Shown here in pieces: positions 24,741 through 33,113 of a DNA stretch of 64,000 nt. The DNA comes from JBDHWG01 sp039810085. Its GTDB lineage: Bacteria > Chloroflexota > Anaerolineae > Epilineales > JAHCIE01. The DNA lies in the NCBI GenBank assembly GCA_039810085.1, contig JBDHWG010000016.1, positions 78,302 to 142,301 of the forward strand, written 5' to 3'. The first letter of the stretch is position 1. Each line of letters begins with the position of its first letter. The position numbers and the translations under genes are program-made. Below the pieces are notes generated by a model. That model made no database searches. It was not told the origin of the DNA and saw only the letters and a program-made list of their open reading frames with translations.

Positions 24741-26402
24741 ATGATGAAGTCCCGAGAGTTTGCGGCTCAGCCGCCGGACGTTGTTCTCAACCAACCGCCC
24801 CCGCTGGAAAACTACAACCTGTACGCCGACGACACGCCGCTGCGCGAGGCGGTACAGCGCGAGGGCGGCGGCTGGATCGAGGCGCGGGCGTGCGACTTCG
24901 GCGCGCTGCTCGGCCGCGCGGAGACGCTGCGCCTGGGTCAGCTCGCTAACGAGTACACGCCCGTTCTCCACAGCTACGACCGCTTCGGCCGCCGCATCGA
25001 CGAGGTCGAGTACCATCCGGCGTACCACGAGCAAATGCGGATGGGCGTCGAGTGGGAGTTGCACTCAATGCCGTGGACGAGCGGCCAGCCTGGCGCGCAC
25101 GTCGCCCGCGCCGCCTTGAACATGCTGCGCCACCAGATTGACGAGGGGCCAAGCTGCCCGCTCACCATGACCTTCGCTGTCATCCCTGCCCTGCGGCTCC
25201 AGCCCGACGTGGCGGCCGAGTGGGAACCGCGTGCCCTGTCCACCGTCTACGATGAACGCTTCATCCCCGCGTCCCAGAAGCGCGGCGTCCTGTTCGGGAT
25301 GTCCATGACCGAGCGCCAGGGCGGCTCCGACGTGCAGTCGAACACGACCCGCGCCGAGCCGACGGGCGCGCCCGGCGAGTACCGCCTGACCGGCCACAAG
25401 TGGTTCTGCTCTGCGCCGATGTGCGACGCCTTCCTGGTGCTGGCCCAGGCGCCGAGGGGTCTGTCGTGCTTCCTCTTGCCGCGCTGGACGCCGGACGGCG
25501 AGCGCAACGCCTTCCACATCCTGCGCCTCAAGGAGAAGGTCGGCAACCGCTCTAATGCGTCGAGCGAGATCGAGTTTCGCGGCGCGTGGGCGCGCATGGT
25601 CGGCGAGGAGGGGCGCGGCGTGGCTACGATTATCGAGATGGTGCGCCACACCCGCCTCGACTGCGCCCTCGGCTCTGCCGCAACCCTGCGCCGCGCCGTG
25701 GCTGAGGCGACGCACCACGCCGCGTACCGCTACGCCTTCAGCCACCGCCTCATCGACCAGCCGCTCATGCAGAACGTCCTGGCCGACCTGTGCCTGGAGT
25801 CCGAGGCGGCGACGGCCCTGGCGATCCGGCTGGCGCGCGGCTTCGACGAGGCGGCGACGAGCGAGAGTGAGAGCCTGTTCACGCGCATCGTCACCGCCGT
25901 TGCCAAGTACTGGATTACCAAGCGCGCCGTCGCCGGCGTGGCCGAGGCGCTGGAGTGCCTGGGCGGGAACGGCTTCGTCGAGGAGTCGCCCCTCGCTCGC
26001 CTGTACCGCGACGTGCCGGTCAACGCCATCTGGGAAGGGTCGGGCAACGTGCAGTGCCTGGACGTGCTGCGGGCAGCGCGCAAGGAGCCGGGGACGGTTG
26101 AGGCGTTGCTGACCGAGGTGCGGCTGGCGACAGGCGCGAATGCCGACTTCGACCACCTGGTCACGCGACTAGAGCGCGACCTGATGACCACAGATGACGT
26201 GGAGGTGCGCGCCCGCCGCGTGGTGGAGGAGATGGCCCTGGCATTGCAAGCGTCGCTGCTCCTGCGCCACGCTCCAACTATCGTGAGCGATGCATTCTGC
26301 GCGGCCCGACTGAGGGACGACGCGCGCCTGATGTTTGGGGCGATACCGGCGGGCATAGACTTTGCAACTATAATTGAGAGGGCACGACCCAAATTAAACT
26401 AA
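24741..26402 (+). CDS. aidB: AidB-like acyl-CoA dehydrogenase
   Basis: A 553-residue flavoprotein of the AidB branch of acyl-CoA dehydrogenases. Recognisable segments are LNQPPPLENYNLY, CPLTMTFAVIPALR, the signature MSMTERQGGSDVQSNTTRA, GHKWFCSAPMCDAFLVLAQA, EALECLGGNGFVEES and NAIWEGSGNVQCLDVLR. In E. coli AidB belongs to the alkylation response and has weak isovaleryl-CoA dehydrogenase activity. Its function here is inferred only from family. AAGGAGG precedes adjacent ATGs at 24741 and 24744, and either may be used. A molbindin and ndk follow closely, suggesting co-transcription. Confidence 0.9.
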   Translation: MMKSREFAAQPPDVVLNQPPPLENYNLYADDTPLREAVQREGGGWIEARACDFGALLGRAETLRLGQLANEYTPVLHSYDRFGRRIDEVEYHPAYHEQMRMGVEWELHSMPWTSGQPGAHVARAALNMLRHQIDEGPSCPLTMTFAVIPALRLQPDVAAEWEPRALSTVYDERFIPASQKRGVLFGMSMTERQGGSDVQSNTTRAEPTGAPGEYRLTGHKWFCSAPMCDAFLVLAQAPRGLSCFLLPRWTPDGERNAFHILRLKEKVGNRSNASSEIEFRGAWARMVGEEGRGVATIIEMVRHTRLDCALGSAATLRRAVAEATHHAAYRYAFSHRLIDQPLMQNVLADLCLESEAATALAIRLARGFDEAATSESESLFTRIVTAVAKYWITKRAVAGVAEALECLGGNGFVEESPLARLYRDVPVNAIWEGSGNVQCLDVLRAARKEPGTVEALLTEVRLATGANADFDHLVTRLERDLMTTDDVEVRARRVVEEMALALQASLLLRHAPTIVSDAFCAARLRDDARLMFGAIPAGIDFATIIERARPKLN

Positions 26403-26417
26403 CAACGGAGGTTCACA

Positions 26418-26630
26418 GTGGCACTGAGCGCGCGTAACCAGCTCAAAGGGACGGTCAAGTCGGTGAAGGAAGGCGTCATCACCGCCGAGGTGGTGGTTGG
26501 GCTGCCGGGCGGCGAGGAAATCGTGTCGGTGATTACCGTCGACTCGGTGCATCGCCTGGGCATCAAGGAAGGCATGCCGATTACGGCAATCATCAAGGCG
26601 ACTGAGGTTCTTCTCTCAACGGAGAGATAA
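26418..26630 (+). CDS. Molbindin (Mop/TOBE domain protein)
   Basis: A 70-residue single Mop domain: SARNQLKGTVKSVKEGVITA, then EVVVGLPGGEEIVSVIT and LGIKEGMPITAIIKATEVLL. Molbindins oligomerise and bind molybdate or tungstate in the cytoplasm for storage or sensing. The start is GTG at 26418, behind GGAGG. It lies 15 bp after aidB and 20 bp before ndk on the same strand. A MOCOS-like protein at 50141 is the only other possible molybdenum-related gene seen. Confidence 0.9.
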   Translation: MALSARNQLKGTVKSVKEGVITAEVVVGLPGGEEIVSVITVDSVHRLGIKEGMPITAIIKATEVLLSTER

Positions 26631-26650
26631 CGCACATTGGAGACGACATC

Positions 26651-27100
26651 GTGGAACGCACCCTGTTTCTAGTCAAGCCCGACGGCGTGCAGCGCGGGCT
26701 AATCGGCGAAATCATCGGCCGCCTCGAAGGGCGCGGCCTCAAGCTCGTGGGCATGAAGTTCATGCAGGTCCCGCAATCCCTGGCGGAGGAGCACTACGCC
26801 ATCCACAAGGGCAAGCCCTTCTACGCGGGCCTGATCGAGTACATCACCTCGTCGCCGGTCGTGGCGTGTGTCTGGGAAGGTCCCCGCGCCATTGAGATCG
26901 TGCGGCAGACGGTTGGGGCGACGCGCCCCCACGAGGCGGCGCCAGGTAGCATCCGCGCCGACCTGGCGGTCATGGTCGGCCGCAACCTGGTACACGCGTC
27001 CGACGGCCCGGAGACGGCGCAGACCGAGGTCGCCCTCTGGTTCAAGCCCGAGGAGTTGACCGACTGGGAGCGCACCCTGGATAAGTGGATTCTGGAGTAG
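26651..27100 (+). CDS. ndk: Nucleoside diphosphate kinase
   Basis: A 149-residue Ndk that transfers the gamma-phosphate of ATP to nucleoside diphosphates through a phosphohistidine. Sequence signs are ERTLFLVKPDGVQRGLIGEI at the N-terminus and the active-site block NLVHASDGPETA, where His is the phospho-acceptor. Also present are GKPFYAGLIEYITSSPVV and the nucleotide-binding GATRPHEAAPGSIRAD. Length is normal. GTG start at 26651 with TGGAGA upstream. The alpha/beta hydrolase downstream begins within a few bases of its stop. Confidence 0.96.
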   Translation: MERTLFLVKPDGVQRGLIGEIIGRLEGRGLKLVGMKFMQVPQSLAEEHYAIHKGKPFYAGLIEYITSSPVVACVWEGPRAIEIVRQTVGATRPHEAAPGSIRADLAVMVGRNLVHASDGPETAQTEVALWFKPEELTDWERTLDKWILE

Positions 27101-27103
27101 CTT

Positions 27104-27862
27104 CTGCCTTTCTTCACACATCGCGGCCATCGCCTGCATTACCGCATGCAGGGCGATGGCCCGCTGTTGCTCATCCTGCCGGGCAACACCGCCTCATCGG
27201 CCTGCCACACGGGTGAGCTAGACACCTTCGGCCAGGACTATCAGGCGGTCGCGCTCGATTTTCTTGGCGTCGGCCAGTCCGACCGCCTCGACCCGTGGCC
27301 ATCGAGCTGGTGGGAAGATGGGGCGCGGGACGCCGTCGCGTTGATCGAGCATCTCGGCCCCGGCCGCGCCATCATCATCGGAACGAGCGGCGGGGGTGTA
27401 GTTGCGTTGCTCATGGGGCTTCTCGCGCCTCAGCGCGTTGCGGCGATTGTCGCCGATAGCTGCGTCGCACGCCTGTCCGCCGACGCCTTGCGCGCGTCCG
27501 TGGTCGGGCGGCAGCTGGAGCTGAACGGAGGCGGCGATTTCTGGCGGATGGCGCATGGCGACGACTGGCGGGGCGTTGTGCGCGCCGACAGTAACCTGCT
27601 GCTAGGCTGGGCGGAGCGCGGGGGCGTCGACTGGTTCCCGCATGGGCTGTCTGGGATTCGGTGCCCGGTACTGCTCACCGCCAGCCTTGACGATCCTTTG
27701 CTGCCAGGCGTGAGCGAGCAGATCCCCCACATGGCGCGCGAGATCGAGAACAGCCGGGTGTTCCTCGTCAGCCACGGCGACCACCCACTGATGTGGAGCC
27801 GCCCCGACGAGTTCCGCGCCATCACCCACTGGTTCCTGGGAAGTATCAGGGCTTCGGAGTAG
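27104..27862 (+). CDS. Alpha/beta hydrolase, probably with a CTG start
   Basis: About 252 residues. Motifs are the N-terminal strand PFFTHRGHRLHYRMQGDGP, oxyanion region LPGNTAS, nucleophile elbow IIIGTSGGGVV, acid in TASLDDPLLPG and histidine in SHGDHPLMW. These form a complete Ser-Asp-His hydrolase of unknown substrate. The first ATG (27146) would cut off the canonical first beta strand, which is encoded in frame upstream. The only initiator-like codon there is CTG 27104, and GGAG lies six bases before it at the end of ndk. I therefore favour CTG initiation; ATG 27146 is the conservative alternative. Confidence 0.75.
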   Translation: MPFFTHRGHRLHYRMQGDGPLLLILPGNTASSACHTGELDTFGQDYQAVALDFLGVGQSDRLDPWPSSWWEDGARDAVALIEHLGPGRAIIIGTSGGGVVALLMGLLAPQRVAAIVADSCVARLSADALRASVVGRQLELNGGGDFWRMAHGDDWRGVVRADSNLLLGWAERGGVDWFPHGLSGIRCPVLLTASLDDPLLPGVSEQIPHMAREIENSRVFLVSHGDHPLMWSRPDEFRAITHWFLGSIRASE

Positions 27863-30134
27863 CGAGGTTGAGGCCGCGCACCGAGAAGCTCAGCGTCCGC
27901 GTGTCGTCCATGCCGTAGTCAGCCGGGCGGAAGTTACTCGCCTCCAACGTCAGCGTGATCGTCTGTCCGCCAGGCACGAGGCTCAGCGGCACGTCCACCG
28001 TCTGCCCCGCTCGCGCATCCACCGTCTGTATCTCATCTCCCACCTGTACCCGCAGCCGACCTGTCGAGCCGATGCCGCTCGGCGACGCCACGTCGTGCAT
28101 CTGTCCCATCGCAATTTGTAGCACCGCTTGCCTGCCTGTCGGTGAGGTTACGTAGAGCGTCGCCGGGGAGCGCGCCCACCGCTCGCCGTTGTCGCGCTCC
28201 TCCCAGCCGTCGCGGGTCTCCATCGTGACGGCGATGGGTGCAGCATTTGCGGGAACGGCATAGACCGTCGCCAGGTCGTCGTCGGCGACGGGCGACGCGC
28301 CGGGCAGGGCGGCGTCTACGAAGGCGTGGGCCGCCTTGTCCGCCCACGAGCCGGGCTTGAGGTCGTTGAAGTCGGGAAAGTCGGGCTGCGCCTTGTGCAG
28401 AACAACGTAGCGGTAGCCGGTGCGCGCCAACTCGTACTGGCCGTTGGTGAAGCAGCTCACCTTCTTGCTATCGACGGTCACATCCGGCGGCGTCTGGTCG
28501 TCGGCGAACCAGCACGGGAACAGCGGGTGCTGCTGGTAGACGAAGGACAGGTAGCCCGACGCGATGCCCTTGCCGTGGGTCATCTGATCAAGCTGATAGC
28601 GCGCGGTGAACTGAATCTGGTGCTCGCGGTTCTTGTCGCGCGGGCGCAGTGGCAGGTCCAGCACGCCATACTGCGCCGGGTCGGCGGCAATCTGCTGGTA
28701 GAACGTGGGCGGCGGGCGCAGCGCCTCCTGGGGCCAGGGCTGCGGCCAGGCCGGCATCAGCGTCAGAACGGCGGCGACGGCAACCGTAGCGACCTGTCCC
28801 CTGGGCCAGCGCATCATGAGCCACGCCAGCCCGTAGCCCGCCAGGACGGCCAGGACGACGGACCCGAGCATCATGAACCGCCCCGGCGTGCGCATGAACG
28901 ACAGGCCGGGCAAGCTGCTGACAAAGGCGTAGGGTAGGACGACAGGCAGGTTGTACTTGGTGAAGGTGCGCTCGCCGAGCAGGCTGAGCTGCGGCCCCAG
29001 CGCCAGCAACATGCACACGGCCAGGAGCAGCGCCCACGGACGGGTCCGCCGCCACGCCGCCACAACCCCGACCAGCGCCAGCGCCAGCGGTATCCAGCCC
29101 AGACCGATGGCGCTCTCGATAGTCCAGGGAATCTTGTGTGCGGCGAGCAGGTCCAGCGTCGGCGCGCCGAACAGGCGGCTGAAGCCAGACGGCAGCAGGA
29201 ACTGGACGGCGTCGGGCTGGAGGTAGAGCGAGGTCTCGGTGCGGTTGAGGGCGATCTGCGGGTTGGCCGAGGCGCGCAGTGTGGCAACCAGAAACGGCCC
29301 GACAAGAACCGCCACCAGGACAAGGAAGAGCGCCTGGCGTCGCGCCAAATCTTTGCGCTTCCCCATCGGCGCTAGCCAGGCGACCACCCCGAAGAAGGCA
29401 ATCGCCAGCATGGCCTGGATGAAGTGCCAGCCGCCATGCAGCGTGGTCAGCAGGACGACGAAGGCGGTCGCGGCAACCCAGCCGACGCTCCGCGTCGGGT
29501 CCAGGGCACGCCGCCACGTCAAGAGCGCCAGGGGCAGCAGGGCGATGAACACCTTGTCCATGTGGATGGGCAGCCCGCCGAGGACCATGGGCGCGGCCAT
29601 GAGGACGCCGCCGCTAAACAGCGCCACAAGACGACTCATGCCCAGGTCCCGCGCCAGGAGGTACATCGACACACCAGACAGCCACAGCCCCAGGAGCAGC
29701 GTCGCGTTGTACGCCGCCGCGAAGCCTAGGCCCCAGAACGGCAGCCCCAGCAGCCCCAGCAGCGGCCCTGGGCTTTGCGTCAACAGCGACGTGCCGAGGG
29801 GGTAGTAGAGCAGGTTGGCGTAGAAGAGCGGCTGCCGCCCAAACAGCGCCTCCTTGGCGTGCCAGAGTACCCACATGTTGAGGGGGATGTCCATGCCGCC
29901 GTCGCTAACGACCTTCGTGGTGAAGTCACGCGCCAGCGGCCAGGACAACGCGAGGGCCAGGGCGAAGAGGACGAGGAGAACAAGGCTGCGCGTGAGCCAC
30001 AGCGTCTCCCTCACCCCCTTCCCCTCTCCCGTTCTGGGAGAGGGGAGATGAGATGTGGCTTCTCGTTCCCCTTCTCCCTTTGTGGGAGAAGGGGCTAGGG
30101 GATGAGGGAGACGAGTCAAACGCCACCCAGCCAC
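27846..30134 (-). CDS. Large polytopic membrane protein (glycosyltransferase-C/mannosyltransferase-like)
   Basis: Up to 762 residues. There are about ten to twelve hydrophobic segments up to residue ~480, and an extracytoplasmic C-terminal region ending in a beta-rich domain. The layout, with an early loop containing a DGG motif (KVVSDGGMDIPLNMWVLWHA), recalls GT-C type lipid-linked glycosyltransferases or YfhO-like proteins. This is a fold-level guess. The first 40-odd residues (PHPLAPSPTKGEGE-type) are translated palindromic repeat, so the functional protein probably starts near 30002 (TLWLTRSLVLLVLF). The GTG at 30134 overlaps the aminotransferase stop and could couple translation. Confidence 0.7.
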   Translation of the reverse strand: MAGWRLTRLPHPLAPSPTKGEGEREATSHLPSPRTGEGKGVRETLWLTRSLVLLVLFALALALSWPLARDFTTKVVSDGGMDIPLNMWVLWHAKEALFGRQPLFYANLLYYPLGTSLLTQSPGPLLGLLGLPFWGLGFAAAYNATLLLGLWLSGVSMYLLARDLGMSRLVALFSGGVLMAAPMVLGGLPIHMDKVFIALLPLALLTWRRALDPTRSVGWVAATAFVVLLTTLHGGWHFIQAMLAIAFFGVVAWLAPMGKRKDLARRQALFLVLVAVLVGPFLVATLRASANPQIALNRTETSLYLQPDAVQFLLPSGFSRLFGAPTLDLLAAHKIPWTIESAIGLGWIPLALALVGVVAAWRRTRPWALLLAVCMLLALGPQLSLLGERTFTKYNLPVVLPYAFVSSLPGLSFMRTPGRFMMLGSVVLAVLAGYGLAWLMMRWPRGQVATVAVAAVLTLMPAWPQPWPQEALRPPPTFYQQIAADPAQYGVLDLPLRPRDKNREHQIQFTARYQLDQMTHGKGIASGYLSFVYQQHPLFPCWFADDQTPPDVTVDSKKVSCFTNGQYELARTGYRYVVLHKAQPDFPDFNDLKPGSWADKAAHAFVDAALPGASPVADDDLATVYAVPANAAPIAVTMETRDGWEERDNGERWARSPATLYVTSPTGRQAVLQIAMGQMHDVASPSGIGSTGRLRVQVGDEIQTVDARAGQTVDVPLSLVPGGQTITLTLEASNFRPADYGMDDTRTLSFSVRGLNLATPKP
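30003..30118. repeat. CTCTCCC palindromic repeat cluster
   Basis: CCCTCACCCCCTTCCCCTCT, a hairpin CTCCC-GTTCT-GGGAG, and a second hairpin TCTCCC-TTTGT-GGGAGA with CTAGGGGATGAGGGAG. The same family interrupts the helicase gene at 43723-43875, and a fragment lies near 19270. It occupies the 5' end of the membrane-protein frame. Confidence 0.75.
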
Positions 30135-30135
30135 G

Positions 30136-31299
30136 TTACGCGTTCAACACCTCGGCAATGCGGTCCAGCGCCTTGCAGATGTTGGGCAGCGAGTTGGCGT
30201 AGGACAGGCGCAGGTAGCCCTGGCCGTACTTGCCAAACGACGTCCCCGACAGACACGCCACGCCGCCCTTCTGCAACAGGTCCTCGGCGAGCTGCTCCGA
30301 CGTGCGGCCAGTGCCCTCAATGTTCGGGAAGGCGTAGAACGCGCCCTGGGGCATGGCGCACTTGATGCCAGGGATATTGTTCAACCCCTGAACGATGACG
30401 CTGCGCCGCTCCAGGAAAGCAGCATTCATCGCGTCCACGCTGTCCTGCGGCCCCGTCAGCGCCTCGATGCCCGCCACCTGGGTGAACGCGGCGGTGCACG
30501 AGTTGGAGTTAATCATGAGTTGCGTAATGATCTCGGCGATGTCCGGGCGCATCACACCGTAGCCGAGCCGCCAGCCGGTCATGGCGTATGTCTTGGAGAA
30601 GCCGTCCAGGATGATGGTGCGCTCCTGGAAGCCGGGAAGGCTGGCGATGCTGTGATGCTGGCCGTCGTAGATGATGCGGCTGTAGATTTCGTCGGACAGA
30701 ATGATGATGTCCGGGCGGTCGGCCAGGATCTCGGCCAGCGTGTCGATGTCCTCCTTGGTCATCACGCCGCCGGTTGGGTTGGCGGGCGAGTTGAGGATGA
30801 TCATGCGCGTGCGCGGCGTGATGCTGTCGCGCACGTGGTCGAGGTCCAGCCGGAAATCGTTCTGGATGGTCAGTGGCATCGGCACCGGCTTCGCGCCGGA
30901 GAAATTAATCATCGACTCGTAGATCGGGAAGCCGGGGTTGGGGTAGAGCACCTCATCCCCGTCCTGCGTCAGCGCGAGGAGCGCGTAGAACATCACCGGC
31001 TTGCCGCCAGGCGTGACGACAACCATGTTCGGCTCGACCTTGAGGCCCCGCGTGCGGCCGATGTACTCGGCGATGGCCGCGCGGAACTCCGGGATGCCCG
31101 CCGCCGGGGTATAGTGGGTGTAGCCGGAGTGGAGCGCCCGGACGCCCGCGTCAATGATGTTGGCCGGCGTGTCAAAGTCCGGCTCGCCAATCTCCAGATG
31201 AATCACCTCGCGGCCCTGGGCCTCCAGGGCCTTCGCTTTCGCCAGGACTTTGAACGCGGTCTCCGTTCCAAGTCGGCCCATTCGCTCCGCAGTCTGCAT
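30136..31299 (-). CDS. Class I/II pyridoxal-phosphate aminotransferase
   Basis: A 387-residue AspC/AlaT-type aminotransferase. The PLP lysine lies in GFSKTYAMTGWRLGYG. Other signs are EIGEPDFDTP, the substrate-loop GYTHYTPAAGIPEFRAAIA, NSPANPTGGV, ILSDEIYSRIIYDG and a C-terminal arginine in QGYLRLSYANS that binds the substrate carboxylate. It probably interconverts an amino acid and its keto acid, with aspartate or aromatic substrates possible. Start at ATG 31299 behind GTGGAGG. The membrane-protein gene starts at its stop codon. Confidence 0.92.
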   Translation of the reverse strand: MQTAERMGRLGTETAFKVLAKAKALEAQGREVIHLEIGEPDFDTPANIIDAGVRALHSGYTHYTPAAGIPEFRAAIAEYIGRTRGLKVEPNMVVVTPGGKPVMFYALLALTQDGDEVLYPNPGFPIYESMINFSGAKPVPMPLTIQNDFRLDLDHVRDSITPRTRMIILNSPANPTGGVMTKEDIDTLAEILADRPDIIILSDEIYSRIIYDGQHHSIASLPGFQERTIILDGFSKTYAMTGWRLGYGVMRPDIAEIITQLMINSNSCTAAFTQVAGIEALTGPQDSVDAMNAAFLERRSVIVQGLNNIPGIKCAMPQGAFYAFPNIEGTGRTSEQLAEDLLQKGGVACLSGTSFGKYGQGYLRLSYANSLPNICKALDRIAEVLNA

Positions 31300-31309
31300 G
31301 CATCCTCCA

Positions 31310-32215
31310 CTAAAGAGAGTTATTGGGCGCTCGATGAGATTGCTCGACCTCCTCACGGACGCTGCCCATGTCCTGAGCTTCTTTGAAGCTAATCCTGGGG
31401 TTGTCGAAAAGGGTTCGGGTCTCGGCCTGCAACTTGTGGAGCGCCATTTCACAGTAAGCCGGATCGACCTCAACGCCTACACTGTTACGACTTGCTTTTG
31501 CGGCAGCAACCATCGTCGTCCCCGTACCACAAAACGGGTCAAGAACTGTATCGCCCGCGAACGAAAACATGCGTACCAGGCGATAGGCCAGCTCGAGAGG
31601 AAAGGGCGCCGGATGATAGCGCGTCGACGCTCCAGTTATGTTCCAGAATTGCTGGAACCATTCGTCATACTCTTTCTTGTCTATCATCGATAGACGGCGT
31701 TGTGCCTCTGTTGGCTTTCTATATCCACCTGGCTTACGTTGCATCAAGATGTATTCAATGTCATTCTTAATAATCGCATTCGGTTCATACGGCTTACCCA
31801 GGAACTTCGTGCCATTTTTAACTTCATAATTGGCGTTAGCAATCTTGTGCCAGATAATCGGGTTGAGGTTGTCGAAGCCTATTTTCCGGCACGCTACCAT
31901 GATATCGGCATGCAGCGGGACGACCACGTGTCGGCCATGCTGTCGGCGCGACAAACACACGTCACCAACAACGCAGACAAGCCGCCCTCCCGGTGTCAAC
32001 ACGCGATAGCATTCACGCCAGACCTTGGTCAGCTCTTCCAAAAACACTTCGTAATCGTCGATGTGACCCATCTGCTGTACATGCTCATTGTACTTTTTCA
32101 GTGTCCAGTAGGGGGGAGACGTAACAACAAGATGAACACTCTCAGTTTCAAGAAAGGAGAGATTTCTGGCGTCTCCATGTACCAACAGATGGGTTGTCTG
32201 TGGCTCAGTGCCCAT
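31310..32215 (-). CDS. Type II DNA methyltransferase (beta-class, TSPPYW)
   Basis: A 301-residue DNA methyltransferase. Catalytic motif TSPPYW lies near residues 32-37 and AdoMet motif DTVLDPFCGTGTTMVAA near 222. The recognition region sits between them, giving beta-class order. The TSPPYW form is commonest in N4-cytosine enzymes but occurs in N6-adenine ones. It overlaps the upstream restriction gene by 11 bp and would protect the host from it. The pair has clearly lower GC and looser codon use than neighbouring genes, which suggests acquisition by transfer. Confidence 0.9.
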   Translation of the reverse strand: MGTEPQTTHLLVHGDARNLSFLETESVHLVVTSPPYWTLKKYNEHVQQMGHIDDYEVFLEELTKVWRECYRVLTPGGRLVCVVGDVCLSRRQHGRHVVVPLHADIMVACRKIGFDNLNPIIWHKIANANYEVKNGTKFLGKPYEPNAIIKNDIEYILMQRKPGGYRKPTEAQRRLSMIDKKEYDEWFQQFWNITGASTRYHPAPFPLELAYRLVRMFSFAGDTVLDPFCGTGTTMVAAAKASRNSVGVEVDPAYCEMALHKLQAETRTLFDNPRISFKEAQDMGSVREEVEQSHRAPNNSL

Positions 32216-33032
32216 TCGCGTCTTCCCCTAGCATAGCCAGAAGCAATCTTACCGCTGTCTCAATCGACTCATCTGTCTCGCCTGCAAAGACAACGCCGTC
32301 GATCCACGGAGAGTGCAGGCGGGCCTGGATGTTGATATGTTCATCAATGAACGGGTAGTATATCACTGCGCCGAACTTTGCGCCAGGAAAAGCCAGCCTT
32401 AGCTTGCCGGCCTTATTGACAATTTCGTCGCATCGCTTGTGAATGTCTCGACGCGCCTCGATGCGCTTGATATCGACTCCAAATTGCACATCCCCGCGCT
32501 CGGGAGCCGCTGCATCAAGTTCAAATTCCTCGCCGTCTGCTTTGAAGTGCCGCTTGCGAAATGGCTGACCTCCATACCGGCTCAAAGCTTCGATAATTCG
32601 ACGCTCCCACCGGCCCTTTCCCTTGCGCACTTCCTTATCTACATACTCGACGCGATCGACATGCGCCAGGGCCGGCAGAGCAAGGTAGGGAGGCAAGAAA
32701 GGCTTGAGATAACCCGCGATTACGTTGGCCTGATCGCGAGACAAGTGGGGATTATAGGTGTCGAGATTGCGGATACCAAGGTCGCGCTCGACGGCTCGGC
32801 TCGCCACATTGGCGCTGGCGAAAAGAGCTTTCAGAATCACTGGCTGGGCGAGAATCGCCTCGGCGAGATCAAATGCACTCATGCTTGTGAAAACAACGAC
32901 CTCAACCTGGCGAAGCTCGATAAAGGGCGAAAATGCTGCACGCAATGCAGCTTCGATTCGCTCCTGACGCAAATCAGCATCGGCTTTGACCCATTCGATA
33001 TAATCTCGTTGACTACTAAAGCCCTCAGGCAT
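32205..33032 (-). CDS. Type II restriction endonuclease (PD-(D/E)XK-like)
   Basis: A 275-residue protein immediately upstream of, and overlapping, the methyltransferase at 31310. The N-terminal two thirds are mostly helical. The C-terminal part contains EEFELDAAA followed by DVQFGVDIKRIEARRDIHKR, which fits a PD-(D/E)XK core with the VDIK element. I do not recognise the exact family or target site. The call rests on the motif plus the strict pairing with a modification enzyme. AT-rich sequence (ATAATATATG) just upstream on this strand may hold the promoter. Confidence 0.75.
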   Translation of the reverse strand: MPEGFSSQRDYIEWVKADADLRQERIEAALRAAFSPFIELRQVEVVVFTSMSAFDLAEAILAQPVILKALFASANVASRAVERDLGIRNLDTYNPHLSRDQANVIAGYLKPFLPPYLALPALAHVDRVEYVDKEVRKGKGRWERRIIEALSRYGGQPFRKRHFKADGEEFELDAAAPERGDVQFGVDIKRIEARRDIHKRCDEIVNKAGKLRLAFPGAKFGAVIYYPFIDEHINIQARLHSPWIDGVVFAGETDESIETAVRLLLAMLGEDANGH

Positions 33033-33113
33033 ACCGACGTACCTGCTGCGAATGTTCGCATATATTATGAGGCATTGACTGCTTCCAACCTTGCAGGCAT
33101 TCCCTTGAACGCG

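Noticed and set aside
31250..31693. Plus-strand frame of 147 codons over the methyltransferase 3' end
   Set aside because: Opposite strand to a motif-complete methyltransferase; no ribosome site or recognisable content.
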